Shown piece by piece: positions 1 to 7,500 of a stretch of DNA of 8,224 bases; positions within the stretch are counted from its first letter, which is position 1, and each line of letters starts with the position of its first letter. The DNA comes from an uncultured Eubacteriales bacterium (GTDB taxonomy: Bacteria; Bacillota; Clostridia; Lachnospirales; Lachnospiraceae): positions 1-8,224 of the forward strand of contig ONVB01000263.1 in NCBI GenBank assembly GCA_900321145.1, in the 5' to 3' direction. A program made the position numbers and the translations under genes. Under the pieces are notes generated by a model. That model made no database searches. It was not told the origin of the DNA and saw only the letters and a list, made by a program, of their open reading frames with translations.

Positions 1-764
1 ATGCCGCAGAGATGCTGCTTAAGTATAACAGAAAATATCATATGAAATACGATCCGGATGCGGTTGCCGAAACCGAGCTTTCCACCGAGATTACGGAGGA
101 TACGACCACGGAAGAGGTCACTACGGAAGAGCCTACCACCGAGGAGATCACTACCGAGAAAGCCACTACCGAGGCCGTGACGGAGAAGACGAGCACCGAA
201 GAAAAAAGCTCGGAAGAAAAAAATACTTCGGCCGGCAAGACTACCGAGGGTGACGAAAGAGACGGAAATAAGGTAACTCCGGTGGCCCCCGATACCGAGA
301 CCACCAGCGGAGTGGTTGCGGATCAGCCGAAGGACTTTGATATAGCGGGCATCATAGGAGAGGAGAATGTATCCGTAAAGTATTCGTATTATATACTTGC
401 GGACAGTTATCCTTCCTACGATCAGGACGGCGTATATATCGAGATCCAGGCTCCGTCGGGACATAAACTTCTTGTTTTGAAGTTCGCTATAGAGAACAAG
501 ACAAATGATGAGCAGGATATAGATTTCTACTCCAAGGATATCGGTTACAATATAATCATCAACAACAGCAAGTCTGCGAAGCAGATGCTGACCATACTTA
601 TGGACGACCTTTACACCTATCAGAAGAAGATCGACGCCAGTGCCAGAGATGAGGCAGTGCTTCTGTTCTCGGTTTCGGACACTATAGCTTCATCTTTGGA
701 GGATATAAAACTCAGGGTTTCAAATAAAAACGGCGATGAAGCAACGCTTCAGCTTGAGAATTAG
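1..764 (+). CDS. Probable surface-anchored protein with Thr/Glu-rich linker and C-terminal DUF4352/DUF5067-like domain (5' end missing)
   Basis: The reading frame (first full codon at 3) is open to the left edge and no ribosome binding site can be seen before the ATG at 12, so the gene probably starts upstream and 253 residues of its C-terminal part are visible. About the first 25 residues are basic and polar. Residues ~25-100 are a low-complexity Thr/Glu/Lys linker with five TTEEx-type pentapeptides, typical of a spacer that lifts a domain off the cell wall or membrane. From about residue 120 to the end is a compact beta-rich domain with a segment reading GHKLLVLKFAIENKT, which resembles DUF4352/DUF5067 (immunoglobulin-like domains common in Gram-positive lipoproteins and zinc-ribbon membrane proteins). 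A signal peptide, lipobox or membrane helix would lie upstream of the window. The stop is only 11 bp before cheV, so the two are probably co-transcribed. The molecular function is unknown; the domain name rests on resemblance only. Confidence 0.75.
   Translation, partial: AAEMLLKYNRKYHMKYDPDAVAETELSTEITEDTTTEEVTTEEPTTEEITTEKATTEAVTEKTSTEEKSSEEKNTSAGKTTEGDERDGNKVTPVAPDTETTSGVVADQPKDFDIAGIIGEENVSVKYSYYILADSYPSYDQDGVYIEIQAPSGHKLLVLKFAIENKTNDEQDIDFYSKDIGYNIIINNSKSAKQMLTILMDDLYTYQKKIDASARDEAVLLFSVSDTIASSLEDIKLRVSNKNGDEATLQLEN
105..179 (+). repeat. In-frame 15-bp tandem repeat coding for TTEEx pentapeptides
   Basis: Five consecutive 15-bp units encode TTEEV, TTEEP, TTEEI, TTEKA and TTEAV. The Thr codons switch between ACC, ACG and ACT, and the Glu codons between GAA and GAG, so the peptide repeat is better conserved than the DNA repeat. 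Less regular copies (STEEK, SSEEK) follow to about 230. This is a repetitive linker inside the gene, not a mobile or regulatory repeat. Confidence 0.8.
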
Positions 765-775
765 GGAGGTATGGC

Positions 776-1690
776 ATGGATACAAATATTTTACTTGAAA
801 GCGGAACCAACGAACTCGAGGTTTTGGAGTTTGTGATCAACGGAAATCATTACGGAATAAATGTCGAGAAGGTAAGAGAGATCCTGTCATATCAGGAGAT
901 AACCCCCGTGCCTAATTCAAACCCGGCTATAGAAGGCATATTTATGCCGAGAGGAGATATCATCACGGTTATCGATCTCTTTATGGCACTCGGTTATCCG
1001 TCAAGTGATGACAAGACAAACCATTTCCTTATCGTAACTAATTTTAACAGTCTCAATATAGCTTTCGATGTAGAACAGGTTCTCGGCATAAACAGGGTTT
1101 CCTGGTCGGATGTGGCCAAGCCGGATGCAACCGTGAGCGGTGCGGGTTCGGGTGTTGCCACAGGTATAATCAAGAAGGAGAAGACACTTCTTATCATCCT
1201 TGACTTTGAGAGGATAGTCGAGGAGATATGTCCGGAGACAAGCCTTAAGGTATCTCAGCTCGAGGGACTCGAGAGCAGGCAGAGAAATAATATCCCTATA
1301 CTTATCGCCGAGGATTCACAGATGCTCAGCCAGCTTATCAAGGATTCGCTCAATATGGCAGGCTATACCAAGCTTATTATGAGGAACAACGGACAGGAAG
1401 CATGGGACTATCTTGCGGAGCTCAAGAAGAACAACGGTGTCGACTATGGCGTTAAGTGCGTTATAACCGATATCGAGATGCCTCAGATGGACGGTCATCA
1501 CCTTATCAGGAAGATAAGAGAGACCGAGGGATTAAAGCATATTCCGATCATCATTTTCTCTTCTCTTATCAACGATGACATGAAGAGAAAGGGTGACAGA
1601 CTCGGTGCCGATGCCCAAATAAGCAAGCCCGAGATAGGTCAGCTTGTGGATATACTTGACGGACTTGTTGCAAGCCAGATATACGGATAG
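776..1690 (+). CDS. cheV: Chemotaxis coupling protein CheV (CheW domain plus receiver)
   Basis: CheV is a cytoplasmic adaptor that, like CheW, links chemoreceptors to the CheA kinase and uses a phosphorylatable receiver for adaptation. The 304-residue length is normal for the family. Residues ~13-150 form the CheW domain, with a typical start (LEFVINGNHYGINVEKVREI) and the motif MPRGDIITVIDL. Residues ~172-300 form the receiver: acidic pocket E179/D180, phospho-acceptor D232 in TDIEMPQMDG, S262 at the switch Thr/Ser position and K284 in SKPE, all correctly spaced (30 and 52 residues after D232). The start at 776 is set by GGAGG at 765-769, 6 bp upstream. An ATG at 771 is out of frame with the domain. 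No cheA, receptor or flagellar gene is visible, so this is a stand-alone copy. Its neighbour upstream is a probable surface protein in the same transcript. Presence of CheV implies a motile or chemotactic host. Confidence 0.95.
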   Translation: MDTNILLESGTNELEVLEFVINGNHYGINVEKVREILSYQEITPVPNSNPAIEGIFMPRGDIITVIDLFMALGYPSSDDKTNHFLIVTNFNSLNIAFDVEQVLGINRVSWSDVAKPDATVSGAGSGVATGIIKKEKTLLIILDFERIVEEICPETSLKVSQLEGLESRQRNNIPILIAEDSQMLSQLIKDSLNMAGYTKLIMRNNGQEAWDYLAELKKNNGVDYGVKCVITDIEMPQMDGHHLIRKIRETEGLKHIPIIIFSSLINDDMKRKGDRLGADAQISKPEIGQLVDILDGLVASQIYG

Positions 1691-1721
1691 TCGTAGATTT
1701 TTCGATTTCAAAATAGCGTAT

Positions 1722-1753
1722 TTGATGCCGGCAGAATTAACTGCCGGCATTAA
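1722..1753. terminator. Strong hairpin after cheV, possible terminator
   Basis: A perfect 10-bp GC-rich stem pairs 1725-1734 (ATGCCGGCAG) with 1741-1750 across a 6-base AATTAA loop. It can be lengthened to about 13 bp with one G-T pair. It lies 31 bp after the cheV stop, where an operon terminator is expected. No clear T-run follows on either strand, so intrinsic termination is uncertain; it may instead be a processing or stability hairpin. Confidence 0.5.
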
Positions 1754-1765
1754 GCATTATATAAA
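1737..1765 (+). promoter_or_regulatory. Candidate sigma-A-type promoter for argD
   Basis: TTAACT at 1737-1742 (4 of 6 match to TTGACA) is followed after exactly 17 bp by TATAAA at 1760-1765 (5 of 6 match to TATAAT). This would start transcription near 1772, about 100 bases before argD. The -35 overlaps the loop of the preceding hairpin. The region is AT-rich and other TATA-like words exist at 1787 and 1852, so this is a plausible but unproven choice. Confidence 0.3.
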
Positions 1766-1767
1766 GG

Positions 1768-1789
1768 ATAGTGTAATTCACAACACTAT
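1768..1789. promoter_or_regulatory. 7-bp palindrome, possible operator at the argD promoter
   Basis: ATAGTGT at 1768-1774 is an exact inverted copy of ACACTAT at 1783-1789, separated by 8 bases. If the candidate promoter just upstream is real, this palindrome spans the start of transcription, a usual place for a repressor site. It does not match an ARG box that I recognise, and it could simply be a weak hairpin in the leader RNA. Confidence 0.25.
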
Positions 1790-1790
1790 A

Positions 1791-1826
1791 AAGGTTCTTC
1801 GGGCTAAAGCCCTCGGAATGACACCG
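1791..1826 (+). repeat. 36-bp intergenic repeat, copy 1 (upstream of argD)
   Basis: This 36-bp stretch matches the reverse complement of 4540-4575 at 34 of 36 positions; the differences are at its bases 4 and 25. It contains a small internal inverted repeat (GGGC-TAAA-GCCC). Bases after it (ATCCTGAG at 1831-1838, GAACGGAT at 1844-1851) look like a decayed second arm of the larger palindrome seen in full at 4499-4575. It resembles the short palindromic REP-like or MITE-like elements scattered between genes in many Clostridia. It ends 46 bp before the argD start and so would be in the argD leader RNA. Confidence 0.75.
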
Positions 1827-1872
1827 TTTTATCCTGAGTTATAGAACGGATTATAAAAGGGAGGAACAACAC

Positions 1873-3063
1873 ATGAAAAAAGATGAAATAAAGAAACTGT
1901 ACGAGGATTATTTTTACGATACCTTCAAGCGCTTTGATTTTGTTGCGGAGCAGGGAGAAGGCTCTTATATCACGGATGAGAGCGGAAAGAAGTATCTTGA
2001 TTTTATGGCAGGTATAGCAGTCAATTCCGCCGGACACTGTAATAAAAAGGTAGTAGAAGCCGTATGCGAACAGGCAAAGAAGATGATGCATGCATCAAAC
2101 TATTGTTATACGGAGCCCATGGCAAGGGCGGCCGAGCTTATCTTAAATTCCATAGGCTTTGATAAGATACAGTATCAGAATTCCGGTGCCGAGGCAAACG
2201 AGGCTATGATCAAGCTTGCGAGAAAGTACGGAGTTGAAAAGTACGGACCGAACAGATATAAGATAGTTACCGCACTTAACAGCTTCCACGGAAGAACCTT
2301 AGCAACTTTAGCTGCTACAGGCCAACCCGGTTCGGCTATTCAGAAGAGCTACGAGCCTTTTATTCCCGGATTTGTATATGCGGAGTTCAATAACCTTAAA
2401 TCCTTTGAGGATGCCTGCGACGAGGATACTATCGCGATCATGGTAGAGCCTGTCCAGGGTGAGGGCGGCGTTTATCCTGCCACGGAAGAGTTCCTTAAAG
2501 GATTGAGAAAGCTCTGCGACGACAGGGGCATGCTTCTTTTGTTTGATGAAGTACAGACCGGCTGGGGCAGAACCGGCTCTCTTATGGCTTATATGGGTTA
2601 CGGTGTAAAGCCCGACTGCGTATCCATGGCAAAGGCCATGGGCGGCGGCATGCCTATAGGAGCTATGTGTACGACTTCAAAACTGATCGAGACCTTCGGT
2701 CCCGGAGCTCACGGTACCACATTCGGAGGAAACCCCGTATGCTGTGCGGCCGCTTATGCTCAGGTTAAGGAGATTATAGATAATAAGCTTCCCGAGAATG
2801 CCGCAAGGATCGGAGCTTATTTCATGGATAAACTCAAAAACCTCCCGGGAGTTAAGGAGGTTCGCGGAAGAGGTCTTATGATAGGCGTGGAATTTGAGAA
2901 GAATATCGCAACAGATGTCAAGTATAACAGTGCAGATGAGGGCCTGCTCATAACAGCAGTCAGACCTTCTGTCATACGTCTCGTTCCTCCTCTCAACATA
3001 ACAGAGAGTGACTGCGATAAGGCTTTTGACATACTTAACAACGTGGTAAGCAAACTGATATAA
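1873..3063 (+). CDS. argD: Acetylornithine aminotransferase (class III PLP aminotransferase)
   Basis: The predicted enzyme transfers the amino group between glutamate and N-acetylglutamate semialdehyde to give N-acetylornithine in cytosolic arginine synthesis. Its 396 residues match the usual ArgD length. Visible marks of the fold-type I, class III family are: GSYITDESGKKYLDF near the N-terminus, SGAEANEA (104-111) for cofactor phosphate binding, SFHGRT (137-142) with the ring-stacking Phe and substrate-binding Arg, VEPVQGEGG (191-199), LFDEVQTG with D225 contacting the pyridine nitrogen, the Schiff-base lysine K254 in SMAKAMGGG, and HGTTFGGNP (280-288). The start is supported by AGGGAGG at 1858-1864, 8 bp before the ATG. 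No other arg genes are near; instead an M18 aminopeptidase gene follows after 34 bp, probably in the same operon. A related omega-aminotransferase role (ornithine or succinylornithine) cannot be excluded from sequence, but ArgD is the best call. Confidence 0.9.
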   Translation: MKKDEIKKLYEDYFYDTFKRFDFVAEQGEGSYITDESGKKYLDFMAGIAVNSAGHCNKKVVEAVCEQAKKMMHASNYCYTEPMARAAELILNSIGFDKIQYQNSGAEANEAMIKLARKYGVEKYGPNRYKIVTALNSFHGRTLATLAATGQPGSAIQKSYEPFIPGFVYAEFNNLKSFEDACDEDTIAIMVEPVQGEGGVYPATEEFLKGLRKLCDDRGMLLLFDEVQTGWGRTGSLMAYMGYGVKPDCVSMAKAMGGGMPIGAMCTTSKLIETFGPGAHGTTFGGNPVCCAAAYAQVKEIIDNKLPENAARIGAYFMDKLKNLPGVKEVRGRGLMIGVEFEKNIATDVKYNSADEGLLITAVRPSVIRLVPPLNITESDCDKAFDILNNVVSKLI

Positions 3064-3082
3064 AGCATGTATAATAACTGAA

Positions 3083-3089
3083 AGGCAGG
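3083..3089 (+). promoter_or_regulatory. Weak ribosome binding site that decides the aminopeptidase start
   Basis: AGGCAGG lies 8 bp before the ATG at 3098 but only 2 bp before an in-frame TTG at 3092. The spacing favours the ATG, so the protein should begin MERKNAW rather than two residues earlier. Confidence 0.5.
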
Positions 3090-3097
3090 CATTGCAG

Positions 3098-4495
3098 ATG
3101 GAAAGAAAGAATGCATGGAAGAGCTACAACAACAAGGCAAACAAAGAGCTTAAAAGCTTATGTGATGAGTATATCGACTACTTAAGCGTGGCTAAGACCG
3201 AGCGTGAAAATGTTAAGCTTATAAGGAATTACTGTGTACAAAACGGTTATAAGGATATAGATGAGCTCATAAAGAAAAAGAAGAAGGTCAAGGCAGGCGA
3301 TAAGCTTTATCGTGTGTGCATGAACAAGTCCGTGGTTATGTTCAACATAGGCACAGCTCCCATAGAGGAGGGCATGAACATACTCGGAGCACATATCGAT
3401 TCTCCGCGTATGGATGTAAAGCAGTATCCGCTGTACGAAAAGGAAGAGCTGGCTTACCTTGATACTCATTACTACGGCGGTATCAAGAAATATCAGTGGG
3501 TTGCGCTTCCCCTGGCGCTGCACGGTGTCATAGTAAAGAAGGACGGAACTACGGTAGAAGTGCTTATAGGCGAGGATGCGGATGATCCGGTGTTCTGCGT
3601 GAGCGACCTTCTTATACATCTTGCGGCCGACCAGCTTGAGAAGAAGGGCTCTAAGGTTGTTGAAGGCGAGAAGCTGGATGTGCTCTTTGGTTCCGTTCCC
3701 TTTGTATCCAAGAACAAGGATGAGAAGGAAGTAAAGGAGGCTGTCAAGAAGAATGTATTAAAGCTTCTTAAGGATAAGTATGACGTCGAGGAGGAGGATT
3801 TTCTTTCGGCAGAGATAGAGGTTGTTCCCGCCGGACGTGCAAGGGACTGCGGTATAGACAGAAGCATGGTCATGGCCTACGGACAGGATGACAAGGTTTG
3901 CGCTTTCACATCGCTTAAAGCCATGCTTGATGTGGATAAGGTTGAGAAGACAACCTGTACACTCCTCACGGACAAGGAGGAGATAGGCAGTGTGGGCGCA
4001 ACGGGAATGCGTTCGATGTTCTTTGAGAACACCGTAGCCGAGCTTCTCTCGCTCATGGGCTCCTACAGTGAACTGTCCTTAAGAAGGTGTCTGGCAAAAT
4101 CCAGCATGCTTTCATCCGACGTAAATGCGGGTTACGATCCTTTGTATGCGGACGCGTTTGAACACGAAAATGCATCCTTCTTAGGCAGAGGCATGGTATT
4201 CTCCAAGTTCACCGGTTCGAGAGGAAAGTCGGGTTCCAACGATGCAAACGCAGAGTATATAGCCAGAATAAGGGCTATGATGGATAAGAATAAGGTATTT
4301 TATCAGTGTGCCGAGCTCGGAAAGGTAGATGTGGGCGGCGGCGGAACCATAGCTTATATCCTTTCGCTTTACGGTATGGAGGTTATAGACTGCGGAGTGG
4401 CCGTGCTCAACATGCATGCGCCGTGGGAGGTTACCTCAAAGGCTGATATATACGAGACATATAAGGGGTATAAGGTTTTCTTGAAGGAAGCATAA
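3098..4495 (+). CDS. apeA: M18-family metalloaminopeptidase (aminopeptidase 1 type)
   Basis: This is a cytosolic, zinc-dependent exopeptidase that removes N-terminal residues from peptides and feeds amino-acid recycling. The 465 residues are the usual length for the bacterial 'aminopeptidase 1' branch of M18. Motifs in order: GAHIDSPRMD with metal ligand H99 and D101, the conserved YYGGIKKYQW (125-134), GQDDK with the likely bridging D264 or D265, TDKEEIGSVGATG with catalytic E294 and ligand E295, SSDVNAGYDP with D341, SGSNDANAEY (378-387), and the C-terminal ligand H440 in NMHAPWE. There is no signal peptide or membrane segment. The ATG at 3098 is preferred over the TTG at 3092 by ribosome binding site spacing. 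It follows argD by 34 bp with no terminator between, so both are probably on one mRNA. Membership of M18 is firm; substrate preference (acidic or broad) cannot be read from the sequence, and the gene symbol follows the general naming of this branch. Confidence 0.88.
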   Translation: MERKNAWKSYNNKANKELKSLCDEYIDYLSVAKTERENVKLIRNYCVQNGYKDIDELIKKKKKVKAGDKLYRVCMNKSVVMFNIGTAPIEEGMNILGAHIDSPRMDVKQYPLYEKEELAYLDTHYYGGIKKYQWVALPLALHGVIVKKDGTTVEVLIGEDADDPVFCVSDLLIHLAADQLEKKGSKVVEGEKLDVLFGSVPFVSKNKDEKEVKEAVKKNVLKLLKDKYDVEEEDFLSAEIEVVPAGRARDCGIDRSMVMAYGQDDKVCAFTSLKAMLDVDKVEKTTCTLLTDKEEIGSVGATGMRSMFFENTVAELLSLMGSYSELSLRRCLAKSSMLSSDVNAGYDPLYADAFEHENASFLGRGMVFSKFTGSRGKSGSNDANAEYIARIRAMMDKNKVFYQCAELGKVDVGGGGTIAYILSLYGMEVIDCGVAVLNMHAPWEVTSKADIYETYKGYKVFLKEA

Positions 4496-4498
4496 GAA

Positions 4499-4575
4499 AA
4501 GATCCTTCGCTGACGCTCAGGATGACACAAAGCGTCGTTCGGTGTCATTCTGAGGGCTTTAGCCCGAAGAATCTT
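4499..4575. repeat. 77-bp imperfect palindrome; right arm is repeat copy 2 in inverted orientation
   Basis: The left arm (4499-4528) and right arm (4542-4575) are imperfect inverted copies. The outer 11 bases (AAGATCCTTCG against AAGATTCTTCG) and the inner 13 or so (CTCAGGATGACAC against CTCAGAATGACAC) pair. The middles differ: CTGACG on the left, GGCTAAAGCC on the right. Each arm also has a small hairpin of its own. Positions 4540-4575 are the reverse complement of the repeat at 1791-1826 with two mismatches. The element fills nearly the whole 91-bp gap between the aminopeptidase stop and the kinase start. As RNA it would fold into a long stem that could end or stabilise the upstream transcript, but no T-run follows. 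It is best described as a REP-like or MITE-like intergenic element. Confidence 0.8.
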
Positions 4576-4586
4576 AATAAAACTAT

Positions 4587-7500
4587 ATGGAAATAAAGAA
4601 TTTAAAGAAAAGAATATCGGTTATCATAATAACGATTGCGGCATTCCTCGCGGGATGCCTCTTTTCTGTGTCCGGGATCCAGGCCAAGGATACATTTACG
4701 GCCGACTATATCCAGACTGTTTACAGCCAGTCGACAGGCTTCTACAGCAACGAGATAAACTGTCTGTACCAGGCTGCATCAGGCTATATATGGGTAGGTA
4801 CCGAAAGCGGTCTTTACAGGTGCAACGGCTCGGAATTCACAAGCATAAATCTGTGGGACTCGGACAGGACAGATGATTATTCCATAAACTGCCTGTATCA
4901 GGACAGTGTCGGCCGCTTGTGGATAGGAACGGATAATTACGGGCTTTTCATGTATTTTGAAGGCAACACTATGCATTTCCGTGAGGACTATTACAATGGC
5001 GTAAAGGTTATCTATGATGTGATAGAGGATGCCGACGGCCACATATATATAGCTGCTGCCAACGGTATCTACGGCATAAAGACCACCGAGGACGGTTATG
5101 CGTTAACTCCCCATGATATCCCGGAGATTGCTTCGCTAAAGTGTAAGGAGCTTGCATTAAGAGGCTCCGATATCTATATGCTCTCCTTTGACAACATTGT
5201 CTACAGGGTTAAACAGGATGGAAAGATAAGCTCCATCGACTTTTCGGATATATACAAGTATGACCTGACGACCATATCCGTGATCGATGATACTGTCTAT
5301 GTCGGTACCGAGGGAAGCAGTATCTATTATTTCAAGAATGCCGGAAATGTAACCGAGCATGCCACACATTTAGAAAACATAAACGTCATAAAAAAAGACA
5401 GTGAGGGGCGTATATGGGTCGGTGCCGATACCGGTATCGGTTACCTCAAGGACAGCGGTATCAAGAAGTGCTCGGGCTGTGATATAGACAGCTATATCTC
5501 TGATATGATCGAGGACTACGAGGGAAATTACTGGATAGCCTCGAGCAGAATGGGGCTTCTTTACATGTCCCGCTCCAAGTTCACAGATTATAATACCTAT
5601 TCGGGGCTTAAGGAAGCCATGGTAAATGTGGTTTGCATCAAGGGAGACGAAACCTATATAGGTACCGACGAGGGCTTATATATATATGACAAGAACGGTG
5701 CGGCCGTGTCAAATGACATAAGCACAACTCTTGAGAAAACAAACATAACGGACATCCGGCTCGATAAATCAGAAAATATGTATGTGAGTACCGCAAGGTA
5801 CAGAGGCGTATATAAGCTGTCAAAAAACGGAAAGATATCGGAATTTATAAAAAGCTCGAATCTTCCGGGCAGGACCATCAATACCATACTTCCGCTTTCG
5901 GACGGATATCTGGCATGCGGGACAGAGAACGGTATTGTGTTTGCCGACAATGCCGGTAAGGTATCCGATCAGGCAGGCTTCCCGAAAGTAAATGTAAGAT
6001 GCATGTTTGAGACCGGGGACGGAAAGCTGCTTGTAGGCACGGACGGAGACGGACTCTATGCCTTAGACGGAAGAAATATCGAAAGTATGAGGCATTATAC
6101 CGTGGAGGACGGCCTCAGTTCAAATGTGATCATAGATATAGCCGAGGGTGAGAACGGTATATATCTTGCCACCGACGACGGCATCACATTTTATAATGAA
6201 TCATTCAGGGCATTAAGCAATATAGAGAGAGCAAACAATGTATATGACATAACCATATCGGACGGCCTCTGCTGGATCACCGGTTCCTTGGGTGTAATCT
6301 ATGCCTCGGAAGCCGAGCTTATAGGAAGTGAGCCTTTAAAGGCAAGATACTTCTCCGTGGCGGACGGCCTTTCAAAGACCGTTAACAATATGGGACATGG
6401 TTATATAGATACCGAAGGCAATTATTATATATGCTGTAATGACGGTCTCTATGTCCTTGATACCATAAATATACCTACGAATTCGGTAAAGCCGCGGATC
6501 AAGGTTACCTCTGTCGAAGTGGATGGTGAGATGTATGAGTTTGACGATATCGCAAACGGCCTTACCGTCAAGAGCGACACCTCAAAGATAACCATCAATT
6601 TTGCCGTATTTTCCTATATGAACAGGGGCGGCATAAGCGTAAATTACTCGCTCGAAGGCTTTGATAAAGAGCCTGTCACATTAAAGGGAAATGATGCGCT
6701 CTCTGCTGTGTATACCAATTTGGACGGCGGAGATTATCGATTTATCATAAGTGCGGTAAACGGAGACGGTACAAGCTGTGACGAGCCTGTATCATTTGTG
6801 ATAAGCAAGGAAAAAAGCATACTCGAAAACCAGGTCACCAGAGCTTTACTCATAGCTCTGTCTGTTTTGGTGCTTTTTGTTGTGATATTTGCCGTATGGA
6901 AGCTCGTAAGGCTGATCAAGAGCAAAAACCGCGCCATAGAGGTTCTCTCCAAGGAGCATGAAGATGCGGTAAAGACAAGCTCCGCCAAGAACGACTACCT
7001 GGCAAATATCTCGAACGAGATCAAAACCCCTGTCAATGCCATGATGGCCAAAGCCGACGAGGCACTAAAGGTTATGGATCCCGAATCCGAATATGCTCCG
7101 AGCATAAAAGGTATATATGACATAGGTGCCGATGTACTCGACAGGGTAGATGACATAATCCTCCTTGCCAAGATAGAGGCGGGCAGTATAGGGCTTGTTG
7201 AGACAAGCTACTCATATATGGTGCTCGTAAAGGAGCTTTCCGATTACACGCTTGATCTGCTCAAGGACAAGGGCGTTTCATTTGAGCTTGAGCTCGGGGA
7301 GATAGAAGCCGACAGCCTGTTCGGTGATTATGAGAAGATAAAGGGCATTATGGAAAGACTCCTGGATAATGCCGTCAAGTTCACCAAGGAGGGCAGGATA
7401 GTTCTCTATGCGGATTGTGAGTATGCCGATGAAAACAGGGACAGACTTCTGATCTCGTTAAATGTATCCGATACGGGTATAGGTATCCAGGAGGACAGGG

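Noticed and set aside
38..304. 88-residue minus-strand frame over the Thr/Glu linker
   Set aside because: It is Ser/Val-rich only because it is the complement of a repetitive Thr/Glu coding region, and it has no ribosome binding site or recognisable domain.
771..773. ATG just before the cheV start
   Set aside because: It is in a different frame from the CheW domain and sits only 1 bp after the ribosome binding site; the ATG at 776 is correctly spaced.
1644..1844. 66-residue plus-strand frame across the cheV end and the repeat
   Set aside because: It starts inside cheV in another frame, lacks a ribosome binding site and runs through the hairpin and repeat, so it is a chance frame.
3182..3873. 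Two long minus-strand frames opposite the aminopeptidase gene
   Set aside because: Both lie fully inside a gene with a full set of M18 motifs on the plus strand and show no protein-like features.
4499..4575. CRISPR repeat or tRNA-like structure in the palindromic gap
   Set aside because: There is only one palindrome with no regularly spaced direct repeats, and no cloverleaf or T-loop consensus.
4655..4876. 73-residue plus-strand frame near the kinase start
   Set aside because: It is out of frame with the kinase, which reads through this region with propeller repeats; its composition is not protein-like.
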